A stretch of 64,000 bases of DNA, from NCBI GenBank assembly GCA_002803225.1, contig NXFV01001383.1, positions 1-64,000 of the forward strand. The letters run 5' to 3'. The first letter of the stretch is position 1. Each line of letters begins with the position of its first letter. The position numbers were made by a program, and so were the translations under genes. The stretch is from Gamarada debralockiae (Eukaryota > Ascomycota > Leotiomycetes > Helotiales > Hyphodiscaceae). Of the stretch, positions 1 through 8,667 are shown in pieces. Under the pieces are notes generated by a model, which worked only from the letters and a program-made list of their open reading frames with translations, ran no database searches and was not told the DNA's origin.

Positions 1-391
1 CCAGGGGTGCAGGAATTCGCCCGATACTACGGTAAAACAAGCGAAAACCACCACCAAAAAAAGAAAAAAAAATACTTCTCATGAAGTAATGCATAACAAA
101 ACCATAAGCTTTATAAGACAAATATAAGTCATTCGTTAACTACTCCAGGCCAGCTGCGAGAGCTTACTCGCTGTGCCGCCTTAAGGAGGCGCAGATTGAT
201 ATCAGCTAATAATTAGCCTCGAATCGTATCCAACACCGACGCCGTCTGATCTTTCTACAGATCACAGTACGTAAGCTTTCCCCTTCAAAAACAAACTTCC
301 TAGGCAAAAACGAGCCTCCCAGTGGAACCCCCCTAGCAAGTTCAGACTTCTGGAAAAACAACATGCACCTCGCGTATAAACTCTGGAGTCG
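1..391. other. Left-edge non-coding stretch
   Basis: No supported gene is visible. The first ~130 bases are A-rich with an AAAAAGAAAAAAAA-type run, and the rest is mixed-composition sequence with stops in all frames. It may hold the promoter or a 5' exon of the small cysteine-rich gene that follows, but I could not identify a signal-peptide exon. Confidence 0.4.
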
Positions 392-777
392 ATGGAAACT
401 CATGGCCGCTCAAGTCCGTCGTGCCTCGGGATCGCACATAGCGTTGTGATCCCCAACGCTTACGACCCTCTCAATTATTTCAATACCAGAGGTGATTCTG
501 GGTGCTACGCATTGTAAGCTCTCCCACCATTGAACATCTTTCTTTCTTCGTCGAGTATTGGTGCCTAACTGACACTCTCTAATAGCGCGGACCCGGATTC
601 GGGCTGTGGTCAGACAGTTTGTATGTGCCAGAATGGTCTTTGCTACGTAAGAGAGATATCCGTCTTGGAAGCTGAGACAATGACATTTACACTCTACAGG
701 TCTATGCAAATGAGTGTCAGCCTCCGGGGGGCTACCTGGACCATACAGACTCTTGCTTGCCAGAGTGTCAGTACTAG
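392..777 (+). CDS. Small cysteine-rich protein (candidate secreted peptide), three exons
   Basis: I do not recognise the family. A spliced frame is supported by two good introns: exons 392-513, 586-646 and 700-777, total 261 nt, 86 residues. Intron 1 starts GTAAGC and has a CTGAC branch-like site and an AATAG acceptor. Intron 2 starts GTAAGA and ends CTACAG. The C-terminal 45 residues are dense in cysteine: one C in exon 1 (GDSGCYAF), four in exon 2 (SGCGQTVCMCQNGLCY) and three in exon 3 (NEC, SCL, PEC). Both splices fall between or beside cysteine-bearing segments, and the frame closes with TAC TAG. The first ATG at 392 gives no hydrophobic signal peptide, so the true start is probably an upstream exon I cannot find, or this is a truncated copy. 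Exons 2 and 3 are more certain than the start. Role unknown; a secreted effector or antimicrobial-like peptide is only a guess. Confidence 0.45.
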
Positions 778-2454
778 ACGGGTTTCAAATGCTACAGACC
801 GTTGAGAATACTACGGGAATGTTCAATAAAGTAGACGTTGTCAGGGGAAATGTGACGGCGGGATCGATGCAAAGGTCTGAAGCGCGGAGTTCAAAGATCG
901 CGGTATATTGTAAAATACTAAGCTAGGGAAGAAAGGAGAGAATGTGAGGATCCGATGACCCTTTGTACCCTTCGGCCAGCCCTAGCGTCGTTTCATATGG
1001 CCCTGCCCAGTTGACCCTGCCCAAACCGTCACAGGAAAGGATCAGCGACAAGGTCGACTATTCCATTCATTTAAATAAATTGTCTTCAAAGTCAGAAAAG
1101 TCCATAGAAATCTCTGACATGACACGTCTTCCCCTGCTCTGTAGGGCCCTATGACCAATTGCCTACATAATATGCCCCAGCTGACCTGTTTAACCTGGCC
1201 TATGCCCTTAACCCCTGACTCCCACTTATCCTATTCTAGTTCCTGAATCGCCTAGTAGTGGCCCTTTATCCTAGGATTAACCTACCTACTCTTTACCTTC
1301 TCCTAAGATAAGTCCTAGCTATTAATTTATCTTTAAGAGGACCCTTAATTATACTTTGTCCTATATCTTTCCTGTCACGAATCTACCTCAAGCAGACATA
1401 TCAAGACAGTATTTCTAACTAAAAGAATAGCTAAGGAGAGAAGAAGGACTAGAATACACGAAACCTGATGAAATCCTTAATGCATAGACCAACCACATGA
1501 CCATCACTGCCAGAGTCGTCACATTTCCTTTAGTTATATGTAGTGGCATTAGTAGTATATTAGTAGCGCGTTAGTATTATAATAGCCTAGGAGAGTAAGA
1601 GAGCAGAAATAAACAATATTTGATTATAATTAGATAGTAAAGTATTTATCTTTTACTTTTATCCTATTTTATAACTACTTCCTTTCTATCTCCTTTTCAT
1701 TTCTTATCTGTCCCCTCTACTATCCTACTAATTCACTCCTGACTTGCCCCTGATTTGCTCCTGTTTAGACCCTGATTTAACTATAATATACTTACGAACC
1801 TTGAGTTCCTTGACATTGTGCACATTGTAAATGGACCCTTTGTCTTTGTTGTCTGTGTGCCATTGTTGTGACAGCCTTGGGCGATTTCCTTGGGCGGTTT
1901 CACCTCGCTTAGATCACGTGTGATGGCCCTAAGAATTAAGCCTGAGATCTAAGGTTTCAGGACTCTCCAGAGAAGATCACGAGGTCTTTACAATTGTAAG
2001 AACCTTACTTAGATCACGTGTGGCACTATAGCCTTGGCTATATCTTCTCTTTCTCTAACCTTCTACCTTCTCTTTTTCTTCTTTAGTTTAGAATCCGTGT
2101 CTATACAATACAGTAGTAGAGAATCAAAGCTTTTGCCTGAGGTTTTCCTGCCTTTGTGATAGTATTAGTGCTTTGTTTCACTTGCCTTTCTTTATAATTT
2201 AACTCCTATATTATGAGTATATTTTTCTGCTTCTTTTGGCAGGTTGGGATTAGGAGTATAAGGCTGATTACATATTGTTATAATTTACTTGTTTTAGTAT
2301 AGTGACCTAATCACATAGTATTATAATTTACCCTTTTTGGCCATGATGTGCCTAGCCTCTTAATTACAAGACTTTAAGTAATTGGAATTACATCAGGAGC
2401 AATTCAATCAATTAATTATATTAAATAGACCCTAAATCAATTGTACGCCCGAAT
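778..2454. other. AT-rich degenerate stretch without genes
   Basis: From about 1,150 onward the sequence becomes AT-rich and low in complexity, with TTA/TAG-rich text and no sizeable reading frame. This is typical of RIP-mutated repeat remains. The short string CTTAGATCACGTGTG is present twice, near 1,909 and 2,010, about 100 bp apart, so part of the block is built from direct repeats. No gene is seen. Confidence 0.6.
1373..1873. mobile_element. Candidate degenerate solo LTR
   Basis: The segment begins TGTCACG and ends GTGACA, the TG...CA ends with a short terminal inverted repeat typical of fungal LTR retrotransposons, and is about 501 bp long. No internal retrotransposon frames and no flanking target-site duplication are visible, so this may be coincidence. 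A similar TGTCACGG...GTGACA pair lies near 46.4-46.7 kb. Confidence 0.25.
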
Positions 2455-3350
2455 TTAATCTGCGTCTAGGAACGCAGTTTGGGCAGCCAACGGAAATGAC
2501 TCCTCATCTTCATGAAGTATATCTCTAATTTCCGTCATCCGCCATCGCTGGCCAGTCCGACTTTGAGCTTCAGGCGTCTTTTTCAATGCGGCCAGGACAC
2601 GATAGCTGGTCAATTTTGAAAGGATCCACTCTCTGTAGATCTGGTCATTCGTTTCAATTCCCGCAAGGAACAGTGGCGATTGAAGTCGTTCATAGAGCTC
2701 GGTTCCATTGAAAGCATACGTTTGCTGGACTACTGAGAGACGATTTTCCAGCGCGTGCAGATCTCTAGCGGTGTATTTATCGTCAAGGCCGCTGTCGTTG
2801 AACGAAAAATAACAGATTCGGAGTGCGTTGAATAGGACCACATCATAATCGGCATTGACTAGAACTCGAGTGCGAGGCATAGTCCTCGTTGCGGCAATAC
2901 GAAATACAGAATATTCTTGTTCGAAGATGGTGAATCTGCGCTGGATGCGACGGTGAATATCAGCATTGTCTGAATCTGGGCTAGACGATAGCTCGTCGCT
3001 GTAAAGGCATCATTGCAAAGAGAAACTCTGGTGTGGCGGAATTTTCGTTGTCGTCGAATACGTGGCAATCAGGGTAGTTTTCCAGGACGCTGCGAGAAGC
3101 ATCGTAGATATTCTTCATTCGGGCATCATTCTCGGAGAGATATTGAGCTAGGTGGCCTCCTGATCCCTGAAGTCCGCATTTGACATCTTCATCAAACGTC
3201 CGCATTATGAAAGGAGCCAACAAGCCTCGCTATCTGACTGTCATTACGGCGGAGTCATCCCAGGCTTCTTCGGGTAGGACGGCTCTTATCAACCCAAGAC
3301 ACCGTGTGTCAAGCTTGTTCTTCATACCGAAGTCGACAACGCTTTTGCTC
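2455..3350 (-). pseudogene. Relic of a fungal transcription factor (Fungal_trans_2-like C-terminal region)
   Basis: Reading the minus strand from about 3,350 to 2,455 gives coherent protein text resembling the C-terminal regulatory region of fungal Zn2Cys6-type activators. The best landmark is SPLFLAGIETND followed by YREWILSKL, which matches the W-P-L-F-I-A-G-x-E...R-x-W-I-L-x-x-L signature of that domain. The frame is broken. A TAG at 3232-3230 interrupts the text between MTVR and RGLLAPF, consistent with CAG to TAG. A one-base frame change is needed near 3,000, between TPEFLFAMMP and the frame ending at 2,455. No zinc-cluster DNA-binding exon was found upstream. I read this as a decayed gene copy. 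An alternative is a live gene with an unusual intron near 3,000, but the internal TAG argues against it. Confidence 0.45.
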
Positions 3351-4318
3351 AATTTCCTCAGTCGGTGATGAGTGGCGTTCTTCGTTTGGTCATATAGAGA
3401 TACAAAATAAAGGACACCATCAACGCCAAGTGACTTGTCTCATCCCCTTTCTTCATGGTCTCAATCCAGAGCTCTGAGGCAATTTCGAAGTCCTCTTGGG
3501 CTCCTCGATATGCCTGTTCGTTCGATAGTCTGATGCTGTAGGGTAAAACGCATTATCATGGGATCGTACGACCGTAGTGTAAAAGCATCTTGTGGGTCGA
3601 CCATTTCAGATTCTTTGTCGACCGGTACAGGAGAAAACAGTCTGATAGTGGTGCAAGGCCTGACGTTCGAACGGTGTCAGGATTAAAGGCGTTTGGCACA
3701 GTGAAGTGATAATCTGAACGTTGTTGACTCAGTCCCAATGTAGGTTTCGCCCAAAAAATAAAATAAAAATAAAAATAAAACAGGAATAAAAAGAGGACCA
3801 TAATATTCGCTTGATCTCTCGTTTTGATGTTCTTCCTGCCCGACAGCGCTCTCAAGCCCAATGGTTGACTCTGGATGAGCGCAAGATTGCTCACAGTCGT
3901 TCACAGAAGGACACTCACAGCTTCAAATCGACATAGAGGGAATCACACCAAGCTCTCGAAGCTGTGCAGGATCCAAAGACCTGGCTTTTGTTTTATACAT
4001 AGCACTCACAAGTCTGCCAAACAGATAACCACAAACGTATGCTTGCTGTCCGATACCCCAAACGAAACTCTCAGAGAAAGACCAACGACAAAGCCTATCA
4101 GGAGTTCGTTTTTATTTTGCTTTTAGATATCCTCTGTGTTAGTTGAGCTGTTGTTTGGGGGGCGAAAATATAGTGGCATTTCTAGGACCTAGCTGATATC
4201 TAAGGAGCTGAAATACAAGGAGGGGAAGAGCTCTCTTATACCATAAAAGAGGGGAAAATACAGCTATACCTGATTAGGCAGTTCCAACCAACACTCTGGC
4301 TCTACGTGACGTCGAAAG
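3351..4318. other. Intergenic stretch
   Basis: No convincing gene. It contains a simple A/T run of AAATAA units at about 3,757-3,780 and otherwise unremarkable sequence. It may include badly decayed upstream parts of the transcription-factor relic. Confidence 0.4.
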
Positions 4319-5251
4319 TCATTGCGCTTGCGCAGCATCCCTCCTCCCCTCAGCCCATTCTCTAATCCCCATCGGCCTCTTCCTAATCAACCACTCAAGC
4401 ACATTCGAATTCCCCACTAATCCATGTCGATTATAATAAAGCAACAACCTCTCCAACCCATCCCTCCTCTTCCCATCTACCTTTCCCTCTCCACCAAACA
4501 AAACCGTCGAGAACAGCTCTACAGCCTCCTCAAAGCCCCTCTGCTTCACAACAACCTTCTTCCCAATCACTTCTCCCACAGTCTTACAAACCTCCCTATA
4601 ACTTATGGGAGAAGTCCCAATAATTGGATACGTAGCAAGGAAATGCTTTTCTCGTTCTTCGAGAATTGTCTTGGCGGCGAGGCCGAGGTCGTGTAGGGCT
4701 ACGAATGAGAATGGGATGTCGGGATTCCAGTTCGCGGGATACACGACCTCATTCGCTGAATCCTGGACAAACTTTGCCACTGGATACATGTCCATGAAAT
4801 GCGTTGGTTGCAAGACAGTGTAATCAAGCCCGCTTTCCATGAGGTACTCTTCAACGAAGCGTTTGCAGTCATGATTCAGGAGTTTCCTGAGCTGCGAATT
4901 CAGAACGGAGCTATAAGCGAAGTGCGCGAACTTTCCATTGGTCTTGGATTCGGCAAGAGCAGCATCGATCATGTTGTACCCGATTTCTGTTTCGTGGGGA
5001 TGGAAAGAGGGGCCGATGTGGTAGACGACTGTTGCATCTTTCAAAATTCGAGAACAGCCTGATGGCTGGCTTAGATCAGCGACAACCACTTCTGCCTTTG
5101 GATAAGTTGATTTGAGTCTCTGCTCAGAAGAAGAAGAATTGACAACGAGTCTGAGATGATTCCAATTTGAAAGTAGAGGGAGGACCGCGGAGACCTGTTT
5201 GCCTGATGCGCAAGTTATGACCAAGAGGTCCGTGGTGGGATTTGCTGGCAT
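4319..5251 (-). CDS. NmrA-like NAD(P)-binding protein
   Basis: Intronless 310-residue protein, the usual size for the NmrA-like branch of atypical short-chain dehydrogenases. The N-terminus shows a beta strand followed by a nucleotide-binding loop (LLVITCASGKQ), a variant of the TGATGxxG loop. The next segments, LRLVVNSSSSEQ and VVVADLSQPS, fit the second and third strands of a Rossmann fold. The sequence YTVLQPTHFMDMY corresponds to the common NmrA motif in which T-x-L-R/Q-P precedes the substrate side. Such proteins either reduce small substrates or act as redox-sensing regulators, and which applies here cannot be told. The gene is transcribed away from the flavin monooxygenase at 5,919 across a 667 bp gap, so the two may share promoter elements. 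The start at 5251 is the first ATG, directly before the Rossmann strand. Confidence 0.85.
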   Translation of the reverse strand: MPANPTTDLLVITCASGKQVSAVLPLLSNWNHLRLVVNSSSSEQRLKSTYPKAEVVVADLSQPSGCSRILKDATVVYHIGPSFHPHETEIGYNMIDAALAESKTNGKFAHFAYSSVLNSQLRKLLNHDCKRFVEEYLMESGLDYTVLQPTHFMDMYPVAKFVQDSANEVVYPANWNPDIPFSFVALHDLGLAAKTILEEREKHFLATYPIIGTSPISYREVCKTVGEVIGKKVVVKQRGFEEAVELFSTVLFGGEGKVDGKRRDGLERLLLYYNRHGLVGNSNVLEWLIRKRPMGIREWAEGRRDAAQAQ

Positions 5252-5918
5252 GTTGAACTGGAATGTTCGTACGTGTTATTTGAAGTGATCGATAAAGAAC
5301 GTTGTTTGGAATTATGGGAATTCGATTCTATGAACGATTGAGTAGTATGTAGGTGGTACAAAAACATTTGCCCGATCCCCGCATCTGCACAGTAAGACCG
5401 TATGTCCGCATGTTGTCATCTCCATGGCCTTAGGAGTTGATGCCTTCACGTGAGATTCACATGGTCGATGCCCCCACCTTCCATCAGGGTCCGGGGCAAT
5501 TGGTGCTTTCCAAATTGTGAGAATAAGCAGGATAGAGCAAGCGAGAGTGGCTCTTAACTCCGAAAGGGGAAAAGTGTGAAGCAAAAGGGAATTTGGCAGG
5601 TTTGCCGAGTCGTTCTTTCCCATCCTCATCCCACTTCCTTTCTTCTCCTCAACTCCGCATGCAACATCCCGCATTTGAGAAGCATCCAGAATTCTCAAGG
5701 ACGGCCAATGCTCGTAAGTACTTGATGCGAGGGTCAGGAGAGGCTCACATTTCCGGCAAACTTTCCGCCCAAGATAACTGCATCGTGAACTCAGTTTTCG
5801 TGCTAGCCTCCATAAAAGTCGTACAAAAGTGCCATTGTTCTCCCATTTCCATTCTCTTCCATCTCACAAACTTCAGTCTTTATCATCATCTCAAGCACCG
5901 CTCACAACATTCAGAAAA
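5252..5918. promoter_or_regulatory. Shared divergent promoter region
   Basis: This interval separates the start codons of the NmrA-like gene (minus) and the flavin monooxygenase gene (plus). It has a CT-rich leader (about 5,840-5,915) just before the monooxygenase ATG, typical of fungal 5' UTRs. No defined operator was recognised. A bidirectional promoter is inferred from geometry only. Confidence 0.5.
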
Positions 5919-7939
5919 ATGGGCAGCGTCGCCACTCAAACACCCGTCGAGGTCCCTTCCTCTGACCGCGTCGAGCCAGGAAGCTTTCCCTTGAAGCTCG
6001 CCACGTATCCCACCTCAGCATCCCCAAAATCGATCGATGCCAATTCCGTAGCCAGCACCTGGGTCGAATCCTTCAATAAAACTATCCACAGCCCCAATGT
6101 CGCCGGCATCCCAGATCTCTTCCTCTGCGAATCCTACTGGCGCGACCAGCTCTGCTTGTCCTGGGATTTCCACTGTCTCAATGGTCTCGACAAAGTTGTC
6201 GCTTGGCTCAAGCAACCCAAGGATGGTTCCCGCATCAAATTATTGACGCTCGATAAGAGTACTGAACTTCGATCTCCCACAGCAACCGTCTTTGACGCCG
6301 ATGGCAAGGTCCATACTGTGCAGGCATTCCTGACTGTCGAGACGGATGTTGGAAGTGGAGCAGGAATTGTGAGATTGGTTCAGGATGAGGGCAAGTGGAA
6401 AGTTTTCACGCTTTTCACGTTCTTAAAGGAGCTCAAGGGTCATGAGGAGTTGATTGGCAAGAAGAGACCATTTGGTGTTGAGCATGGAGAGCATGCGTCC
6501 AGGAAGAACTGGCTGGATCGACGAAATGCGGAGAAGAATTTCGAGGAGGAACAGGAGCCGACGGTACTGATTCTTGGTAAGTCATACGGAGTTGTGGAAA
6601 GAGATTCCGCTAATTGACTCTTTCTACATTCACTAACTTGTGCTAGGCGCCGGACAAGCAGGTCTCACTATCGCTGCTCGATTGAAGATGCTAGGCATCG
6701 AGTCTTTGATTGTTGACCGAGAGGACCGAATTGGAGATAACTGGCGTACCCGATATCATCAACTTGTCCTCCACGATCCAGTCTGGTTCGACCATCTTCC
6801 TTATCTCCCATTCCCAGAACACTGGCCAGTTTTCACTCCGAAGGATAAGCTTGGAGATTGGTTCGAGTCGTATGTAAGCTTGTTGGAGCTCAATGCATGG
6901 ACTCGAACAAGCATCACGAAGTCATCATGGGATGAGGCTGCTGGCAAGTGGACCATTACCCTCGATCGCGTGCACGATGGCAAGACCGAGACTCGTGTTC
7001 TCTTTCCTAAGGTAAGTCTACTTCACCCACTACATGCACTCACTCTAACTTCAACAGCACGTTATTCAAGCAACCGGCCATAGTGGTGAGCCGAGCTTCC
7101 CTTCGCACATCAAGGGACTCGACAGCTTTGCAGGAACACGCCTCGTCCACTCCTCAAAGTTCACCGGTGCCATCCCTTCCCAAGGCCAAAACAAGCGTGC
7201 CATTGTCGTCGGCTGCTGCAACTCTGGCCACGACATTGCCCAAGATTTCTACGAAAACGGCTACTCTGTTACTATTATCCAACGCTCGTCAACCTTTGTC
7301 GTTTCCGCCGAGACCAACCTGCACCACATGGCACCGTTATATGGCGAAGATGGACCGCCCACTGAGGACGCAGACATGATATTCCACAGCATCCCAAATG
7401 CAGTGATGAAGCGGATGAACATCGACCTCACCAAAGAACAAAACAAGACCGATGAGAAGACACTCCGAGGATTGGAGAAAGCCGGCTTCAAACTCGACAA
7501 AGGCCCGGATGATAGCGGTCTCTGGATCAAATATCTGCAACGCGGTGGTGGTTATTATCTCGATGTCGGCTGCTCGCAGCTCATCGTTGACAGAAAGATC
7601 AAGATTAAGCAAGGTGTCGAGATCACTGAAGTCGTTCACAAGGGTCTCAAGTTCGCAGATGGCGAGACGCTGGAAGCGGATGAGATTGTCTTTGCGACTG
7701 GATACTTGAACATGCGTACTCAGTGTAGGAAGATCTTTGGTGACCAGGTCGCGGATCGGGTTAAGGATGTTTGGGGCTTTGATGAACAAGGCGAGGTTAG
7801 GACTATGTGGCGAAAGACGGGGCATCCGGGCTTCTGGTTCATGGGAGGAAATTTGGCGCTCTGTCGATGGTACTCGAGACTGCTTGCATTGCAAATCAAG
7901 GGCTTAGAGGAAGGCATCTGCAAGTATGAGGACTTGTAG
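5919..7939 (+). CDS. Flavin-containing monooxygenase with N-terminal NTF2/SnoaL-like domain
   Basis: Three exons, 5919-6576, 6647-7011 and 7058-7939, encode 634 residues. The first ~180 residues (for example WVESFNKTIHSPNV and VQAFLTVETDVGSGAG) look like an NTF2/SnoaL-type alpha+beta barrel. From about residue 216 an FAD-binding Rossmann motif begins (ILGAGQAGLTIAARLKMLGI), formed exactly across the first splice. The class B monooxygenase-like segment FAGTRLVHSSKF follows. The second, NADPH-binding, dinucleotide motif is AIVVGCCNSGHDIA, and an ATGY motif (FATGYLNMR) lies near the C-terminus. Known relatives add oxygen to nitrogen, sulfur or carbon substrates, or act in YUCCA-like reactions; the substrate here is unknown. 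The ATG at 5919 was chosen because it follows a CT-rich leader and begins the conserved region, although an in-frame ATG lies 30 codons upstream. The divergent NmrA neighbour suggests a small metabolic pair. Confidence 0.9.
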
Positions 7940-8133
7940 ATCAAGAAAGATGTGAATGGGAGATGGAATGAACTGAACAGTGCATTGGACTTTGCTTTGC
8001 TTCGCTAGCGGTGAATATAAGACAGCATTAGAAAGAGGCTTGCAATAGCATGGCATGGTATTCATCAGCCCCGTAAACACCCACAATGAATAGCAAGATC
8101 GCATCCGAACTCCCAACGCCTTCATGACCTCGG

Positions 8134-8667
8134 CTATGCTGACACAAGTAGCATCGTCCTCTTGATCGCTTCAATGTCCTCCCTCAACCTAGCCTGCACA
8201 ACACCCAACTCTTGCTCCCTCGCCTCTAGTTCCCTCAACTTCAAACCTAGCCGATCCATCTCTCCTCCCTCTCCCACCTCTCCAACGTTCATCTTCCAAA
8301 GGTCGGCCTCCTCTCCTTCTCCCATATCTCTCCCATCTTTCAACCTTTCCTCCGGACCTCCAACTATGTCGCCTTTCTTTGTTGATAATGATTCAACAGA
8401 AGACGCTCTGTTCCCATGGCAGGTCCTGAAATGCACATCCCTATTTCTCCTCCTTGCAAAGCCCTTCGTATGACGTGGGCAGACCTGCAACGGGTAGAAA
8501 TGCGGGGACTCGGTGTGCTTCTCGTTTTCGTGACGGCGGAGGTCGCCCCGATTGCTGAATCTGGTGCCATTACAGGTTGGTGAGGGGCATATGTATGGTT
8601 TGGTGTGTTTGTCGATGTGTTTCCTGATGTGGGGCATGAGTTGGGGGTGTGGAGTAAGGAGAGAAGG
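8134..8667 (-). CDS. C2H2 zinc-finger protein (5' end unresolved)
   Basis: The reading frame ending at 8134 contains the second half of one finger (MPHIRKHIDKHTKPY), a complete C2H2 finger with spacing C-x4-C-x12-H-x4-H (from YICPSPTC to RRHENEKH), and a degenerate third unit around VCPRHTKGFARRRNRDVHF. The last 40 residues, from about DRLGLKLRELEAR, form a likely coiled coil for dimerisation. An in-frame ATG lies at 8637, but it would cut the first finger. The frame stays open upstream to a polypyrimidine tract ending CCCCAG at 8673-8668, so the exon probably begins at 8667 and an earlier exon carries the missing CxxC. I could not place that exon. Likely a DNA-binding protein of unknown target. 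Confidence 0.6.
   Translation of the reverse strand, partial: PSLLTPHPQLMPHIRKHIDKHTKPYICPSPTCNGTRFSNRGDLRRHENEKHTESPHFYPLQVCPRHTKGFARRRNRDVHFRTCHGNRASSVESLSTKKGDIVGGPEERLKDGRDMGEGEEADLWKMNVGEVGEGGEMDRLGLKLRELEAREQELGVVQARLREDIEAIKRTMLLVSA

Noticed and set aside
7337..7894. 185-codon antisense frame over the flavin monooxygenase
   Set aside because: Shadow of exon 3; no motif of its own.
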